Source of the DNA: CAYPNF01 sp964411985
Lineage (GTDB): Bacteria > Verrucomicrobiota > Verrucomicrobiia > Limisphaerales > J093
Reading direction: 5' to 3'
DNA length: 64,000 nucleotides
Assembly (NCBI GenBank): GCA_964411985.1
Contig: CAYPNF010000015.1
Span: 1 to 64,000, forward strand
In this document: one piece after another, positions 55,538 to 64,000 of the stretch
Position numbering within the stretch: position 1 is the stretch's first letter
Layout: each line of letters opens with the position of its first letter
The notes under the pieces: generated by a model
Databases searched by the model: none
The model's input: only the letters and a program-made list of their open reading frames with translations
What the model was told of the DNA's origin: nothing
Translations under genes and position numbers: made by a program

Positions 55538-57352
55538 ATGAGCTACCAGGTCATTGCGCGGAAGTACCGGCCTCTGCGATTCGCAGACGTCGTTGGCCAG
55601 GAGCACGTGACCCAGACTCTTGCGAACGCGATTCAGCAGAATCGAATTGCGCACGCCTACCTGTTCTGCGGGCCACGCGGGACGGGAAAGACCACCATCG
55701 CTCGCATCTTTGCCAAGTGCTTGAATTGCACGGGCGGACCGAAAGTCGACTTCGAAGACAGTGACCCTCGCTGCCGGGAGATCACCGAAGGCAGGTCCAT
55801 TGACGTTCTAGAAATCGACGGTGCCAGCAATAATGGTGTGGAACAGGTGCGAGAGTTGCGGGAAACGGTCAAGTACGCCCCTGCCTCCTCCAAGTTCAAA
55901 GTCTACATCATTGACGAAGTGCATATGCTCTCCACAGCGGCTTTCAACGCCCTGTTGAAGACGCTGGAGGAACCCCCCGCGCACGTCAAATTCATGTTCG
56001 CCACGACGGATCCCGAGAAGGTCCTGGCGACCATCCTCTCGCGATGCCAGCGGTTTGACTTACGTCGGATCCCCTCAGCCCTCATTGTCAAACACTTAGC
56101 GCAGATCTCGGCGCTCGAGGGAATTCAGATCGACGATGCGGCGCTTTTTGCCATCGCGCGCGGGGCGGATGGGGGCATGCGCGATGCCGAATCAACCTTG
56201 GACCAATTGATCAGTTTCTGTGGCACGCAAATCGCAGAGAATGACGTTCTGTCCATGTTCGGTTTGGCTGCCCGCCAGCAATTGCTGGAACTGGCCGAAG
56301 CGATGTTGCGTGGCGATACGGGAAAGGTCCTGCACGAGGTTGACTGCTTGACGAAGAGCGGAAAAGACCTTGGCCGTCTGCTTTCCGATCTGCTGAATCA
56401 CTTCCGGAACCTTCTCATCTTCCAGGTCTCCCGGGGTGATACATCCCTCCTCGAGGTCAGCGAAGCAGATAAGGAAGCCCTCGCCAAGCAGGCTTCGCTG
56501 GCGACGTCGGAAGGGGTCGGCCGAATCATGGAGATTCTGACCGACAGCGAGGGAAGGCTGCGTGATGCGGTTTCCAAGAGGATTTTCCTGGAGATCACCC
56601 TGTTGCGCGGCATGCAGGGACGGAACTCAGTCAGCCTGGATAGTGTGCTGAAGCAACTCACGCGCCTTCGCGAGCTGGGTCCCCAAGCCGAACCCGCGAG
56701 TGGTGCGCCCCTGGATGTCGTTTCGGCGGCTCCGGCGCCTGTTTTCATCCCGCCAGGCCCCCCCGCAGCTGTGGTTTCAGGCACTTATGCACCCAGTCCA
56801 AAACCTGCACCAGCGGAGCCAGTGCTCTCGATCGCTGCGCCGGTCTCAATTTCTCCAGACCTGGGGGGCACTTGGCATGCATTGTTGGAGGCAGCGGGAA
56901 GGGTCAGCCAGTTCACCAGATCCTACTTACTGAAGGGATTCCCTGTCTCACTCGCCAAGGGTGTTTTCACGATCGGCTATGATCCGGAATTTGCGGAGTG
57001 TCTGCCGCTGGTAGATAACGCAAAGAACCATGCTTTAATTCAGACAAAACTGAAGGAGCTAGGATGCGGCGACGTCCAAGTGCGGTTCGTCCAGGCCGAA
57101 GCTCCCCAAGTCCCCCAGATCTCCACGGTTTCAGCTCTGCCGGTACCGGCTCCCATAGGGGAAACTCCCCTCGAGCCTCCCTCGGAGCGTCCGAACGCTG
57201 CTCAGCCAGCGCCGGCGCCGACCGCCAAACCACCGGCACCGTCCGCTGCGGAACCTCAGCAAAAGCTGGACCCCGCTGACTTTAAGAACGACCCGCTCAT
57301 TCGCAAGGCCCTGGATGTGTTCCGGGGCCAGATCGCGGAGGTTCGGGGATAA
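55538..57352 (+). CDS. dnaX: DNA polymerase III subunits gamma/tau
   Basis: The protein has 604 residues. Walker A GPRGTGKT is at 45-52; DEVHMLS forms Walker B, and sensor 1 is in FATTDPEK. Of the four zinc cysteines typical of DnaX (64, 73, 76, 79 in numbering like E. coli), only Cys64 and Cys79 remain; 73 and 76 are Glu and Asp. A proline/alanine-rich linker (about 390-440) and a tau-like C-terminal domain follow. It loads the sliding clamp. First protein gene of the dnaX-ybaB-recR unit. Confidence 0.95.
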   Translation: MSYQVIARKYRPLRFADVVGQEHVTQTLANAIQQNRIAHAYLFCGPRGTGKTTIARIFAKCLNCTGGPKVDFEDSDPRCREITEGRSIDVLEIDGASNNGVEQVRELRETVKYAPASSKFKVYIIDEVHMLSTAAFNALLKTLEEPPAHVKFMFATTDPEKVLATILSRCQRFDLRRIPSALIVKHLAQISALEGIQIDDAALFAIARGADGGMRDAESTLDQLISFCGTQIAENDVLSMFGLAARQQLLELAEAMLRGDTGKVLHEVDCLTKSGKDLGRLLSDLLNHFRNLLIFQVSRGDTSLLEVSEADKEALAKQASLATSEGVGRIMEILTDSEGRLRDAVSKRIFLEITLLRGMQGRNSVSLDSVLKQLTRLRELGPQAEPASGAPLDVVSAAPAPVFIPPGPPAAVVSGTYAPSPKPAPAEPVLSIAAPVSISPDLGGTWHALLEAAGRVSQFTRSYLLKGFPVSLAKGVFTIGYDPEFAECLPLVDNAKNHALIQTKLKELGCGDVQVRFVQAEAPQVPQISTVSALPVPAPIGETPLEPPSERPNAAQPAPAPTAKPPAPSAAEPQQKLDPADFKNDPLIRKALDVFRGQIAEVRG

Positions 57353-57372
57353 CCCTAACCGAACAGAATACC

Positions 57373-57684
57373 ATGTCGAGCATCGGAAAACTGATGAAAC
57401 AGGCGACGCGCATCCAGCGTCAAATGGAGCAGGTTCAGCAGGACCTTGCCAACAAGACCGTGGAAGCCACCAGTGGCGGCGGTGTGGTCAAAGTGATCGC
57501 CAAATGCGATGGGACGATCGCCTCCATCAAGATTGATCCGCAGGCGGTCAATCCAGCCGACACGCAGTTGCTGGAGGACATGCTTTTGGCTGCGATCAAT
57601 CAGAGCCTCACCACCGCCAAGGAACTGGCGACTGAGGAAATGGGTAAGGTCACAGGGGGATTCAATGTACCCGGTTTGCTGTAG
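57373..57684 (+). CDS. ybaB: YbaB/EbfC-family nucleoid-associated protein
   Basis: The protein has 103 residues with the family's MKQATRIQRQMEQVQQDL start, GGGVVKVIAKCDGTIASIKIDPQ middle and GFNVPGLL end. It forms tweezer-like dimers on DNA. It lies between dnaX and recR, 20 bases after dnaX, in the standard arrangement. Confidence 0.95.
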   Translation: MSSIGKLMKQATRIQRQMEQVQQDLANKTVEATSGGGVVKVIAKCDGTIASIKIDPQAVNPADTQLLEDMLLAAINQSLTTAKELATEEMGKVTGGFNVPGLL

Positions 57685-57687
57685 GGG

Positions 57688-58293
57688 ATGACCTCCCTCC
57701 CCGCATCCCTCACACGGTTGATTCAGGTCTTGGGCAAGCTCCCAGGCATAGGCCCTCGGAGTGCGGAACGGCTTGCCCTTCACCTGGTGCAATCGGATCC
57801 AACCATGGTGAGTCAACTTGCGGAGGTTCTATTGGAGTCCAGGAGCAAGGTCACTACCTGCTCCACCTGCGGAGCCCTCACCGAAACGCAGCCCTGCTTG
57901 CTTTGCCAGGATGACCGACGTGATCCTCTCTGCCTGTGCGTCGTAGAGAAGGCGGTTGATATCCTTCTCTTTGAAAAATCCGGGAGCTACCGGGGACTTT
58001 ATCACGTGTTAGGGGGCAAGCTGTCCCCGCTCAACGGCGTGGAACCAGAAGACCTTCGGATTCGTCAACTCGAAGAGCGCCTCAAGCCGCTCACGACAGC
58101 CGAGATCATTCTCGCTCTGCCGAGCGACGTGGAAGGCGAGGCCACCAGCCATTACCTGGCCAAAAGGCTGAGCAGCGCCACGGTCAAAGTCTCACGATTG
58201 GCGCACGGCCTCCCGGTGGGAGGGGGACTTGAATTCGCCGACGAGCTGACCCTGAGCCGGGCGCTGCAGGGAAGACAGATTATCACCACATGA
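57688..58293 (+). CDS. recR: recombination mediator protein RecR
   Basis: The protein has 201 residues. An HhH (LPGIGPRSAERLALHL), a four-cysteine zinc finger (CSTCGALTETQPCLLC), and a Toprim domain (LCVVEKAVDILLFEKSGSYRGLYHVLGG, ALPSDVEGEATSHYLA) appear in the usual order. It acts with RecF/RecO in gap repair. It starts three bases after ybaB and its stop overlaps the next gene as ATGA. Confidence 0.96.
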   Translation: MTSLPASLTRLIQVLGKLPGIGPRSAERLALHLVQSDPTMVSQLAEVLLESRSKVTTCSTCGALTETQPCLLCQDDRRDPLCLCVVEKAVDILLFEKSGSYRGLYHVLGGKLSPLNGVEPEDLRIRQLEERLKPLTTAEIILALPSDVEGEATSHYLAKRLSSATVKVSRLAHGLPVGGGLEFADELTLSRALQGRQIITT

Positions 58294-58901
58294 CTATTCC
58301 GAAGGTTGTCGTTTTCGATCTTGGCAAAGTCCTCCTCGACTTCGACTACTCCATTGCCATTCGACACCTTGCAGGACGATGCAAGGCGCCCATTCCCGAC
58401 ATTCAGTCAGCGCTCAGCCTATCCCCCTTGTTGGCCCAGTACGAAACGGGCCTAATCTCCACCCCAGACTTCTTCGGTCAGGTCTGCAGGGAGGTCGAAT
58501 TCGAGGGAAGCCTTGACGAATTCGCCGCCATTTTCGGAGATATCTTCACGGAGATCGCTCCGATGATCCATCTACACGAGTGTCTCTGGAAGGCGGGCGT
58601 TCCGACCTACATTCTCTCGAACACCAACGAACTGGCTGTCCGCCACATCCGCGCATCCTACCCATTCTTCTCCCGGTTCGATGGATATGTACTCTCCTAC
58701 GAGCATCGTTGCATGAAACCGGACGAACCGATCTACAGAATTCTAGAGAACTTGGCAAAGCACGAGGGCGAAGACCTGTTTTACATCGACGACCGCGAGG
58801 AAAACGTGGACGCCGCCAAGCGTCTGGGCTGGCAGGGAATCACGCACCGCCAACCAGAAGAAACCGTCGGCTGTGTCCGCAGCCTGGGGTTGCCCGTTTA
58901 G
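58290..58901 (+). CDS. HAD-superfamily phosphatase, YihX-like
   Basis: The protein has 203 residues. Motif I is VVFDLGKVLLDFDY, the DLGNV(I)-type start of YihX-like sugar phosphatases; motif II is YILSNTNELAVRH; motif III is the Lys of HRCMKPDEPIY; motif IV is FYIDDREENVDAAKRLGW. YihX acts on alpha-D-glucose 1-phosphate; the substrate here is inferred. Translation is probably coupled to recR. Confidence 0.85.
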   Translation: MTIPKVVVFDLGKVLLDFDYSIAIRHLAGRCKAPIPDIQSALSLSPLLAQYETGLISTPDFFGQVCREVEFEGSLDEFAAIFGDIFTEIAPMIHLHECLWKAGVPTYILSNTNELAVRHIRASYPFFSRFDGYVLSYEHRCMKPDEPIYRILENLAKHEGEDLFYIDDREENVDAAKRLGWQGITHRQPEETVGCVRSLGLPV

Positions 58902-59059
58902 GAACACTTGTTCTCTAACTCATTTCTCTGGTGGCGCTAGCCTATGTTCAGGCCTTAAGGAGTAGAGTCGAGTGGGGTGCTAAGGCTGCCTCTACTCCTC
59001 CGGTGTGCGATCCCCTCGCTCTCCCTGTTTGCCTAAAAGGACTCCTAGTAAGAGTGCTC
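58902..59059. other. intergenic stretch
   Basis: No gene and no clear hairpin terminator seen after the HAD gene. Confidence 0.3.
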
Positions 59060-59278
59060 CTAACCTTCTTCCACCTCGTACTCGTGTAAGTGTCGCTTTT
59101 CGAAACTGATACGTCCCTGTAACTCTCTCAGCCTCCTCAACCAGAAGGCTGTCTCGTCGGGGGAGAGGGCACCTTCCAGAGCTTGATGGGTAAGTTGGGC
59201 CTGCCGATGGAGCCAAACAACGCTTGTGTTCACAGGATAGGTGCTAAGCAGATCGCGAGCCAGCTTGAGTTCCGTTGA
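59060..59278 (-). pseudogene. short coding-like relic without a start codon
   Basis: The minus frame gives about 72 residues (ELKLARDLLSTYPVNTSVVW, then HQALEGALSPDETAFWLRRL). The amino-acid mix is convincing, but the frame is closed by TGA TAA at once upstream and has no ATG, GTG or TTG near its beginning. It is likely the 3' end of a lost gene, or a small ORF with a rare start. Confidence 0.35.
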
Positions 59279-59382
59279 TTATCAGGGTTTTAGGAAAGGA
59301 CAAGTCGGAGGAAAAACCTGCCCAGAGGAAGAACAAGCCGAGCTTGCCTGGAGCCTCGCCTGAATGCGCAGGCGGGTTGGGG

Positions 59383-60390
59383 TTAGTAGGGCAAGGCTGG
59401 CGGTGCAGGAGGAAGATTCGGATCCAGATTGCCACCTGGACCTGTAACCGGACCCGGCACGGGGGGCATGGGTATCCCGTTTTGCTCCAGACGGGTGCTC
59501 TGATCAACAATGGTCTGAAGCTGTTGCTCCGGTGTGCCTTGAAAAACCGGTTGGGGTTCCGGAACGTTGGAGACTCCTGATGCCGCGCCGGAGGAACCTA
59601 AAGAACCACCCCCGAGGCGGGTTGGTCGGGTGGGTATGGACCGTAGTCCGCTCGATCCCGCGCCCGAGATCCCTGGCGGGAAAGTGGCTACCGCGCCTGA
59701 CGGAACCTGTGCCGTAGTAACCGTGGCAACCGGCTGCTGCCCCGGAACTGGAGGTGGCGCGATGGTCGGAACGCCACCAGGCCTGCCCGGAATAGCACCC
59801 GGTCCGGCCCCTGGTGCCGTCGGAGCCGCACCCACGGGCGGTTGAATCCCGTTTTGCGCAAAATTGAGCGTCATTTCCTTGCCGCCATACACCACCTTGA
59901 CCTCACCAGTCAGATCATCGATATGCAGAACCTCGAGGTTGGTTATGGAGCCATCCTTATCCCCTTCTCGCAGCAGGTCGGAGTACACCGCCTCTTTCTT
60001 ATTGGGCTCCTGGACAAGGAACATAGCCCGCTTTCCGATCAGGGTCGTAATCCCTGTGAGCTTCAAGGCGGAGGGAATTACATTCACAGGGGTCTCGGGA
60101 GGAGGAGCTGGTGGCGGGACCGGCCGCAAGCCAAAGGCATTGCGTCCCATAATGGCTTGGTAGGGACTGTCTTGGGACGGGCTGGAGGGTAGCGGAGTGT
60201 CTTCGCCCTCTTCGGGGGGCGAGTCACTAGGGGCAGCCTGCTGGCTAACGGTCATCCCCGGAGCGGCGGGAACCGAAACAACATTGGTGGAATCGCCTTG
60301 ATTCGAGGCGCAGAAGCCAGTCACGCCTCCCAGCGCTCCCAAAAGGAGAGCCCACAACCGGCCAGCACCACCACTGCTTTTCATGCGCAT
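59383..60390 (-). CDS. secreted proline-rich protein with GspC/PilP-like core
   Basis: The protein has 335 residues with a signal segment (about 10-29). Residues about 75-180 (YQAIMGRNAFGLRPVP, ALKLTGITTLIGKRAMFLVQE, LLREGDKDGSI) follow the pattern of the homology region of type II secretion GspC or pilus PilP. The rest is Pro/Gly-rich low complexity. It may be part of a secretion or pilus assembly whose other genes lie elsewhere. Composition makes the tail uninformative. Confidence 0.55.
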   Translation of the reverse strand: MRMKSSGGAGRLWALLLGALGGVTGFCASNQGDSTNVVSVPAAPGMTVSQQAAPSDSPPEEGEDTPLPSSPSQDSPYQAIMGRNAFGLRPVPPPAPPPETPVNVIPSALKLTGITTLIGKRAMFLVQEPNKKEAVYSDLLREGDKDGSITNLEVLHIDDLTGEVKVVYGGKEMTLNFAQNGIQPPVGAAPTAPGAGPGAIPGRPGGVPTIAPPPVPGQQPVATVTTAQVPSGAVATFPPGISGAGSSGLRSIPTRPTRLGGGSLGSSGAASGVSNVPEPQPVFQGTPEQQLQTIVDQSTRLEQNGIPMPPVPGPVTGPGGNLDPNLPPAPPALPY

Positions 60391-60431
60391 TCCATCTTAT
60401 TCTACACCAGTTCTCCCGAAATGTTGCAGAT

Positions 60432-61340
60432 TCAGGAGGAGGAAGCTGACGAGACACCCTCGCGCTGAATCTCGCCAATCAGGGCACTGAGACGGCGGCC
60501 GTATTCAACGTAGTTGGTGTACTGTACTTGGGCTGAGGATTTTACAGAGCTGTCGTGAAACACCACGGCCATATGCGGCTCGATGGAGATTCCCCCATCA
60601 TAACCGGAATCCAGCAGGTCTTTCAAAACTCGCCGAACCTGGCCCTCCCCTTCGCCGGGGAAGCAATACGATGGCTCATTCCGGACTGGGTCCCAAACCA
60701 AGTCCTTGACATGCACATGGCTAATGAAGGGCTTTACATGGCTGTAGAACTCCCACGGATCCTGCCTCGGCCAAGGTTTAGGTCTGCTCCGATCCAGATT
60801 GAAGAGCGGATTGCCCGTATCGTACACCCATTTCAATCCGGGGACGTTTTCCAGGAGCCTGAGGGCAAAAGGCCAACCCATGCCTCCATAGTTCATGCAG
60901 TTCTCGTGGACGGGCTGGATCCCTGCGTCGAGAAACATGGACACCAATTGACGCAACCGACGAAAGCGTTCTTGCTCCATTTGATCGTCCTGATCCTCCC
61001 GTACGGCAAAGCTCATGATTCGCACGAACTTCGTCCCCAGTTTCTGCATTCGAGGAATGGCTCGACGAGCCTCCTCCAAAGAACTGTCGAAAGGTTGGTC
61101 GATCTTCTTCGCCCAATTCGCAATCGCGGAGCCGAAGCAACAGATGCCGACTCCCGCCTCCCTGAGTTTCTGCTCCACCAGAATGAAATCCTCCTCAGAA
61201 ATGTCATGAATGTTGGCGGCGGGGACTGAGCCCACCTGAACATTCCGAGCCTCAAGATGGCGCCATCCCAAGTCGAGAGTCGCCTTGATTTGCGCATCGA
61301 TCGGTGCGCCCGCTTCGTCTCCAATGCCGGTGAGGTACAT
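60432..61340 (-). CDS. sugar phosphate isomerase/epimerase-like TIM-barrel protein
   Basis: The protein has 302 residues from MYLTGIGDEAG. Typical family features are the early GDEAG, LGWRHLEARNV, KFVRIMSFAV, PVHENCMNYGG, LKWVYDTGNPL, HVHVKDL and a metal-binding GGISIEPHMA near the end. Glu and His residues at these positions bind a divalent metal in xylose-isomerase-like barrels. It fits the region's carbohydrate use. It follows metF by 14 bases and is probably in the same unit. Confidence 0.85.
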   Translation of the reverse strand: MYLTGIGDEAGAPIDAQIKATLDLGWRHLEARNVQVGSVPAANIHDISEEDFILVEQKLREAGVGICCFGSAIANWAKKIDQPFDSSLEEARRAIPRMQKLGTKFVRIMSFAVREDQDDQMEQERFRRLRQLVSMFLDAGIQPVHENCMNYGGMGWPFALRLLENVPGLKWVYDTGNPLFNLDRSRPKPWPRQDPWEFYSHVKPFISHVHVKDLVWDPVRNEPSYCFPGEGEGQVRRVLKDLLDSGYDGGISIEPHMAVVFHDSSVKSSAQVQYTNYVEYGRRLSALIGEIQREGVSSASSS

Positions 61341-61354
61341 AGGGTGGATCTGGA

Positions 61355-62260
61355 TTACTTGCTCTCGGAAGACGCTAGGCCCAACTGCGACAAAATGCGA
61401 GCGGTTGGGAGGGCCTTGTTCAGGGTGTAGAAGTGCAGACCCGGCACCCCGGCCTGGATGAGGTCCTGGCATTGGCGGGTGGCGTAATCGATCCCAAATT
61501 CCGTCACGGCCGAGTCATCTCCGCCCAACTCGTCCAGACGGTTAGCCAGTTCTTTGGGAATGCTAGCCCCAGACATCTGCACAAACCGCTGGATCTGGCC
61601 TGCATTCAGGATCGGTATAATCCCGGGGATGATCGGCACGGAAACACCCAACTTGGAGGCAAGGTGCTCCCGGAACCGGTGGAAGAGCGCATTGTCAAAG
61701 AAGAGCTGGGTCACCACGAAATCGGCACCTAAATCAATCTTGGCCTTGAGACGCTCCCAGTCAACCTCCTTGCCTTCCCTGCACTCGATATGTCCCTCTG
61801 GAAACCCCGCCACACCGATGGAGAAGCCCCCCACGCTCCGGGTTAGGCTGACCAACTCGTGAGCGTAGCGAAAACCTCCCGGCACCTGCTCGAAACCGCT
61901 GCTGCCAGCGGGCGGATCCCCCCGCAGTGCGAGGATGTTGCGGATCTGGAGTCGCTTAGCATTCTCCAGGAGGTCGAGGATCTGGGTCCGGGTCGATCCG
62001 ATACAGGTGATATGCGCCATGACCGGCAAGCCGCTCTGCTTCTGGATCGAATCCACCATGCTCAAGGTCTTGTCGCGGGAAGTACCGCCAGCACCATAGG
62101 TCACCGAGCAGTAATCCGGCTTCAGCTTCAACAGGGCAGGTAAAGTCTTTCCAAAGAAGGCCAGATCTCCGTCGTGGGTCTTCGGCGTGAAGAACTCAAA
62201 AGAAACCAGGGGACGCCCAGTTGGGCGCGGCGTCTGCAGTAATTCCCGTATGTAACGCAT
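61355..62260 (-). CDS. metF: methylenetetrahydrofolate reductase
   Basis: The protein has 301 residues from MRYIRELL. VSFEFFTPKT, CSVTYGAGGTSRDKTL, HITCIGSTR, NILALRGDPP, FVVTQLFFDN and IPGIIPILN are the FAD- and folate-binding motifs of MetF. It reduces methylene-THF to methyl-THF for methionine synthesis. No riboswitch is evident; only 40 bases separate it from uvrB upstream. Confidence 0.95.
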   Translation of the reverse strand: MRYIRELLQTPRPTGRPLVSFEFFTPKTHDGDLAFFGKTLPALLKLKPDYCSVTYGAGGTSRDKTLSMVDSIQKQSGLPVMAHITCIGSTRTQILDLLENAKRLQIRNILALRGDPPAGSSGFEQVPGGFRYAHELVSLTRSVGGFSIGVAGFPEGHIECREGKEVDWERLKAKIDLGADFVVTQLFFDNALFHRFREHLASKLGVSVPIIPGIIPILNAGQIQRFVQMSGASIPKELANRLDELGGDDSAVTEFGIDYATRQCQDLIQAGVPGLHFYTLNKALPTARILSQLGLASSESK

Positions 62261-62300
62261 GTGCGACAGTGTTGGCTGACAACAAGATGAATGCAAGTCT

Positions 62301-64000
62301 TCACGATGTGGAGCTGCGTCGCTGAGGACCTCGCTTCCCAAGCTTGGGGTACTTGGCCTGGTGAACCTTCTGGGGAAGAGCGGGCGTGGGACCCCCGCCT
62401 GCGCCGAACGTGCGCTTTAGCTCCTGAATCTGGTCCCGAAACAAGGCGGCTTTCTCGAATTCCAGGCGGTTTGCAGCCTCGATCATCGAGGATTCCAATT
62501 CCTTCAGAGTCTCCACCACATCAAAATCACCGGCGGTTTCCCTCATGATCTGCTGGACCTGGCCACTTTGCTTTTCCTGGGAGGACAGGCTCTCCTCCAC
62601 CGCCCGGCTCACGCTTCGCGGAGTGATGCCATGTTCCCGGTTGTAGGCGTTCTGTTTCTGGCGCCGGTACTCCGTGATTTCCAGAAAGCGGCCGATGCTC
62701 TTGGTCATGACATCGGCATACAAAATGACCTCTCCATGGAGGTGCCGTGCGGCACGTCCCGCAGTCTGGATCAGGCTCGTGGTGGATCGAAGATAGCCCT
62801 CCTTGTCAGCATCGAGAATCGCAACGAGGGAGACCTCGGGCAAATCCAGCCCTTCGCGCAGCAGGTTGATGCCCACCAACACATCGAACTCGCCCTTTCG
62901 GAGGGAGCGCAGGATCTCCACGCGCTCGATCGCATCAATCTCACTATGAAGATACCGGACGTTGATGCCGACTTCGCGCAGGTAATCAGTCAATTCCTCA
63001 GCGGTGCGCTTGGTGAGCGTGGTCACCAGCACCCTTTCCTTCCGTTCCACCCTCGCGCGAACGGCTTCAATCAGGTCGTCAATCTGCCCCTGAAGTGGTT
63101 TCAGGGTCACTTTAGGATCCACCAAACCGGTAGGCCGGACGATTAACTCCGCCACCGCCCCCTGAGACCAAGCCAACTCCTGCGGGCTGGGGGTGGCGCT
63201 CACGTAAATCGTCTGCTTCTGCAACGACTGAAACTCGCCATAGTTGAGGGGGCGGTTGTCCAGAGCGCTGGGAAGCCGAAAGCCATGTTCCACGAGCACC
63301 TGTTTGCGGGCAAGATCCCCGGCGTGCATCCCCCCGATCTGAGGCACCGTCGCGTGAGATTCGTCAATCACCAGCAGATAGTCCTCCGGCATGAAATCGA
63401 TCAGGGTGGTGGGACGCGAACCCGGGGGGCGCGCGGCGATATGGCGAGAGTAGTTCTCAATGCCCGAACAGACTCCCATCTCCTCCAACATCTCCAGGTC
63501 ATACTCCGTGCGCATCTTGATCCGTTGTGCCTCCAACAACTTCCCCCGCGACTCAAACCACGCAATCCGCCCACCCAGTTCCTCGCGAATGGCGAGAATC
63601 GCGCGCTTGATCTTATCCGTTGAAGTCACGAACTGCTTGGCGGGATAGACGGTCAACGCCGTCATTTCTTCACTCTTCCGACCAGTGAGCGGATCAAAAC
63701 GGGTGATCCGTTCGATCTCATCACCGAAAAACTCAACTCGAACCGCATCTTCGGAGTAAGCTGGGCAGATTTCCACCGTATCGCCCCGCACTCGGAATTG
63801 GCCGCGCTCAAAGGCCACGTCATTCCTCGAATACTGCAGATCTACCAACCTCTGCAGGTAGTAATCGCGGCGGATCTCTTGTCCTATCTTCACCTGGATC
63901 AGCATTTCCTGGTAGTCTTCCTTGCTCCCGATCCCGTAGATGCAGGAAACACTGGCCACCACCACGACATCGCGCCGCGCGAACAAGGAACTCATGGTGG
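62301..64000 (-). CDS. uvrB: excinuclease ABC subunit B, N-terminus beyond the window
   Basis: About 566 residues are present of the usual 660-700. ASVSCIYGIG, PAYSEDAVRVEFFGDEIE, FMPEDYLLVIDESH, TIYVSATPSP, DVLVGINLLREGLD, TAGRAARH and the C-terminal UVR motif (MIEAANRLEFEKAALFRDQI) are all in place. It verifies damage and loads UvrC in nucleotide excision repair. The start and Walker A lie to the right of the window. Confidence 0.97.
   Translation of the reverse strand, partial: TMSSLFARRDVVVVASVSCIYGIGSKEDYQEMLIQVKIGQEIRRDYYLQRLVDLQYSRNDVAFERGQFRVRGDTVEICPAYSEDAVRVEFFGDEIERITRFDPLTGRKSEEMTALTVYPAKQFVTSTDKIKRAILAIREELGGRIAWFESRGKLLEAQRIKMRTEYDLEMLEEMGVCSGIENYSRHIAARPPGSRPTTLIDFMPEDYLLVIDESHATVPQIGGMHAGDLARKQVLVEHGFRLPSALDNRPLNYGEFQSLQKQTIYVSATPSPQELAWSQGAVAELIVRPTGLVDPKVTLKPLQGQIDDLIEAVRARVERKERVLVTTLTKRTAEELTDYLREVGINVRYLHSEIDAIERVEILRSLRKGEFDVLVGINLLREGLDLPEVSLVAILDADKEGYLRSTTSLIQTAGRAARHLHGEVILYADVMTKSIGRFLEITEYRRQKQNAYNREHGITPRSVSRAVEESLSSQEKQSGQVQQIMRETAGDFDVVETLKELESSMIEAANRLEFEKAALFRDQIQELKRTFGAGGGPTPALPQKVHQAKYPKLGKRGPQRRSSTS

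Noticed and set aside
62261..62300. SAM or cobalamin riboswitch upstream of metF
   Set aside because: Only 40 bases separate metF from uvrB, too short for such a riboswitch.
1..64000. CRISPR arrays
   Set aside because: No regularly spaced short repeats were seen; the repeats found are dispersed or paired.

Overview
The window looks like a chromosome segment of a Verrucomicrobiota bacterium, probably of the Pedosphaera/Limisphaera side of the phylum. The basis is a planctomycete-type monohaem cytochrome domain, many secreted carbohydrate-active proteins, a secreted Ig-domain protein ending in an FFKV-type tail, a conserved ffs-dnaX-ybaB-recR block, and a type of tyrosine recombinase with a degenerate C-terminal box. 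This assignment is inferred from gene content; no 16S gene is present.

Layout. 0-8.4 kb: secreted beta-propeller (3' end broken), ParB-like nuclease-fold protein, a lipoprotein phosphodiesterase plus glycosyltransferase pair, a GH130-like propeller and a VOC protein. 8.4-9.7 kb: a gene-poor patch with two dispersed intergenic repeat families and a response-regulator relic. 9.7-12.2 kb: a divergent LysR/MFS efflux pair that looks transferred. 12.2-14.7 kb: relics, a KfrA-like DNA-binding coiled-coil protein and a thioredoxin. 14.9-17.8 kb: an unusual compact minus-strand operon joined by ATGA overlaps, with a tandemly duplicated two-module protein, a HicB-metallophosphoesterase fusion and a last gene carrying four in-frame TAG codons. 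18.1-18.6 kb: a truncated copy of a gene found intact at 33 kb. 18.7-31.7 kb: a two-component system and a polysaccharide cluster (Gfo/Idh/MocA oxidoreductase, pectate-lyase-like beta-helix protein, dead esterase, GH127-TIM-barrel fusion, Ig-domain protein).

32-42.8 kb is a mobile or accessory island: a truncated transposase, three intact paralogues (plus two relics) of an unrecognised family with an N-terminal HTH and a central GxTxVxG domain, a duplicated excisionase-like HTH protein, two tail-to-tail tyrosine recombinases, a basic ribbon-helix-helix-like protein, a 95-bp direct repeat in long non-coding DNA, and tRNA-Lys at the edge. This island and the amber-rich operon are the best candidates for undescribed biology.

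43-64 kb is mostly housekeeping: GH10 xylanase, manC, comB-like phosphatase, an OGG1-type glycosylase, a PAP2-glycosyltransferase fusion, apt, a primary-type sigma factor, a porin-cytochrome pair (octahaem lipoprotein plus a beta-barrel carrying its own haem), SRP RNA-dnaX-ybaB-recR-HAD phosphatase, a GspC-like secreted protein, a sugar isomerase/epimerase-like protein, metF, and uvrB running off the right edge.
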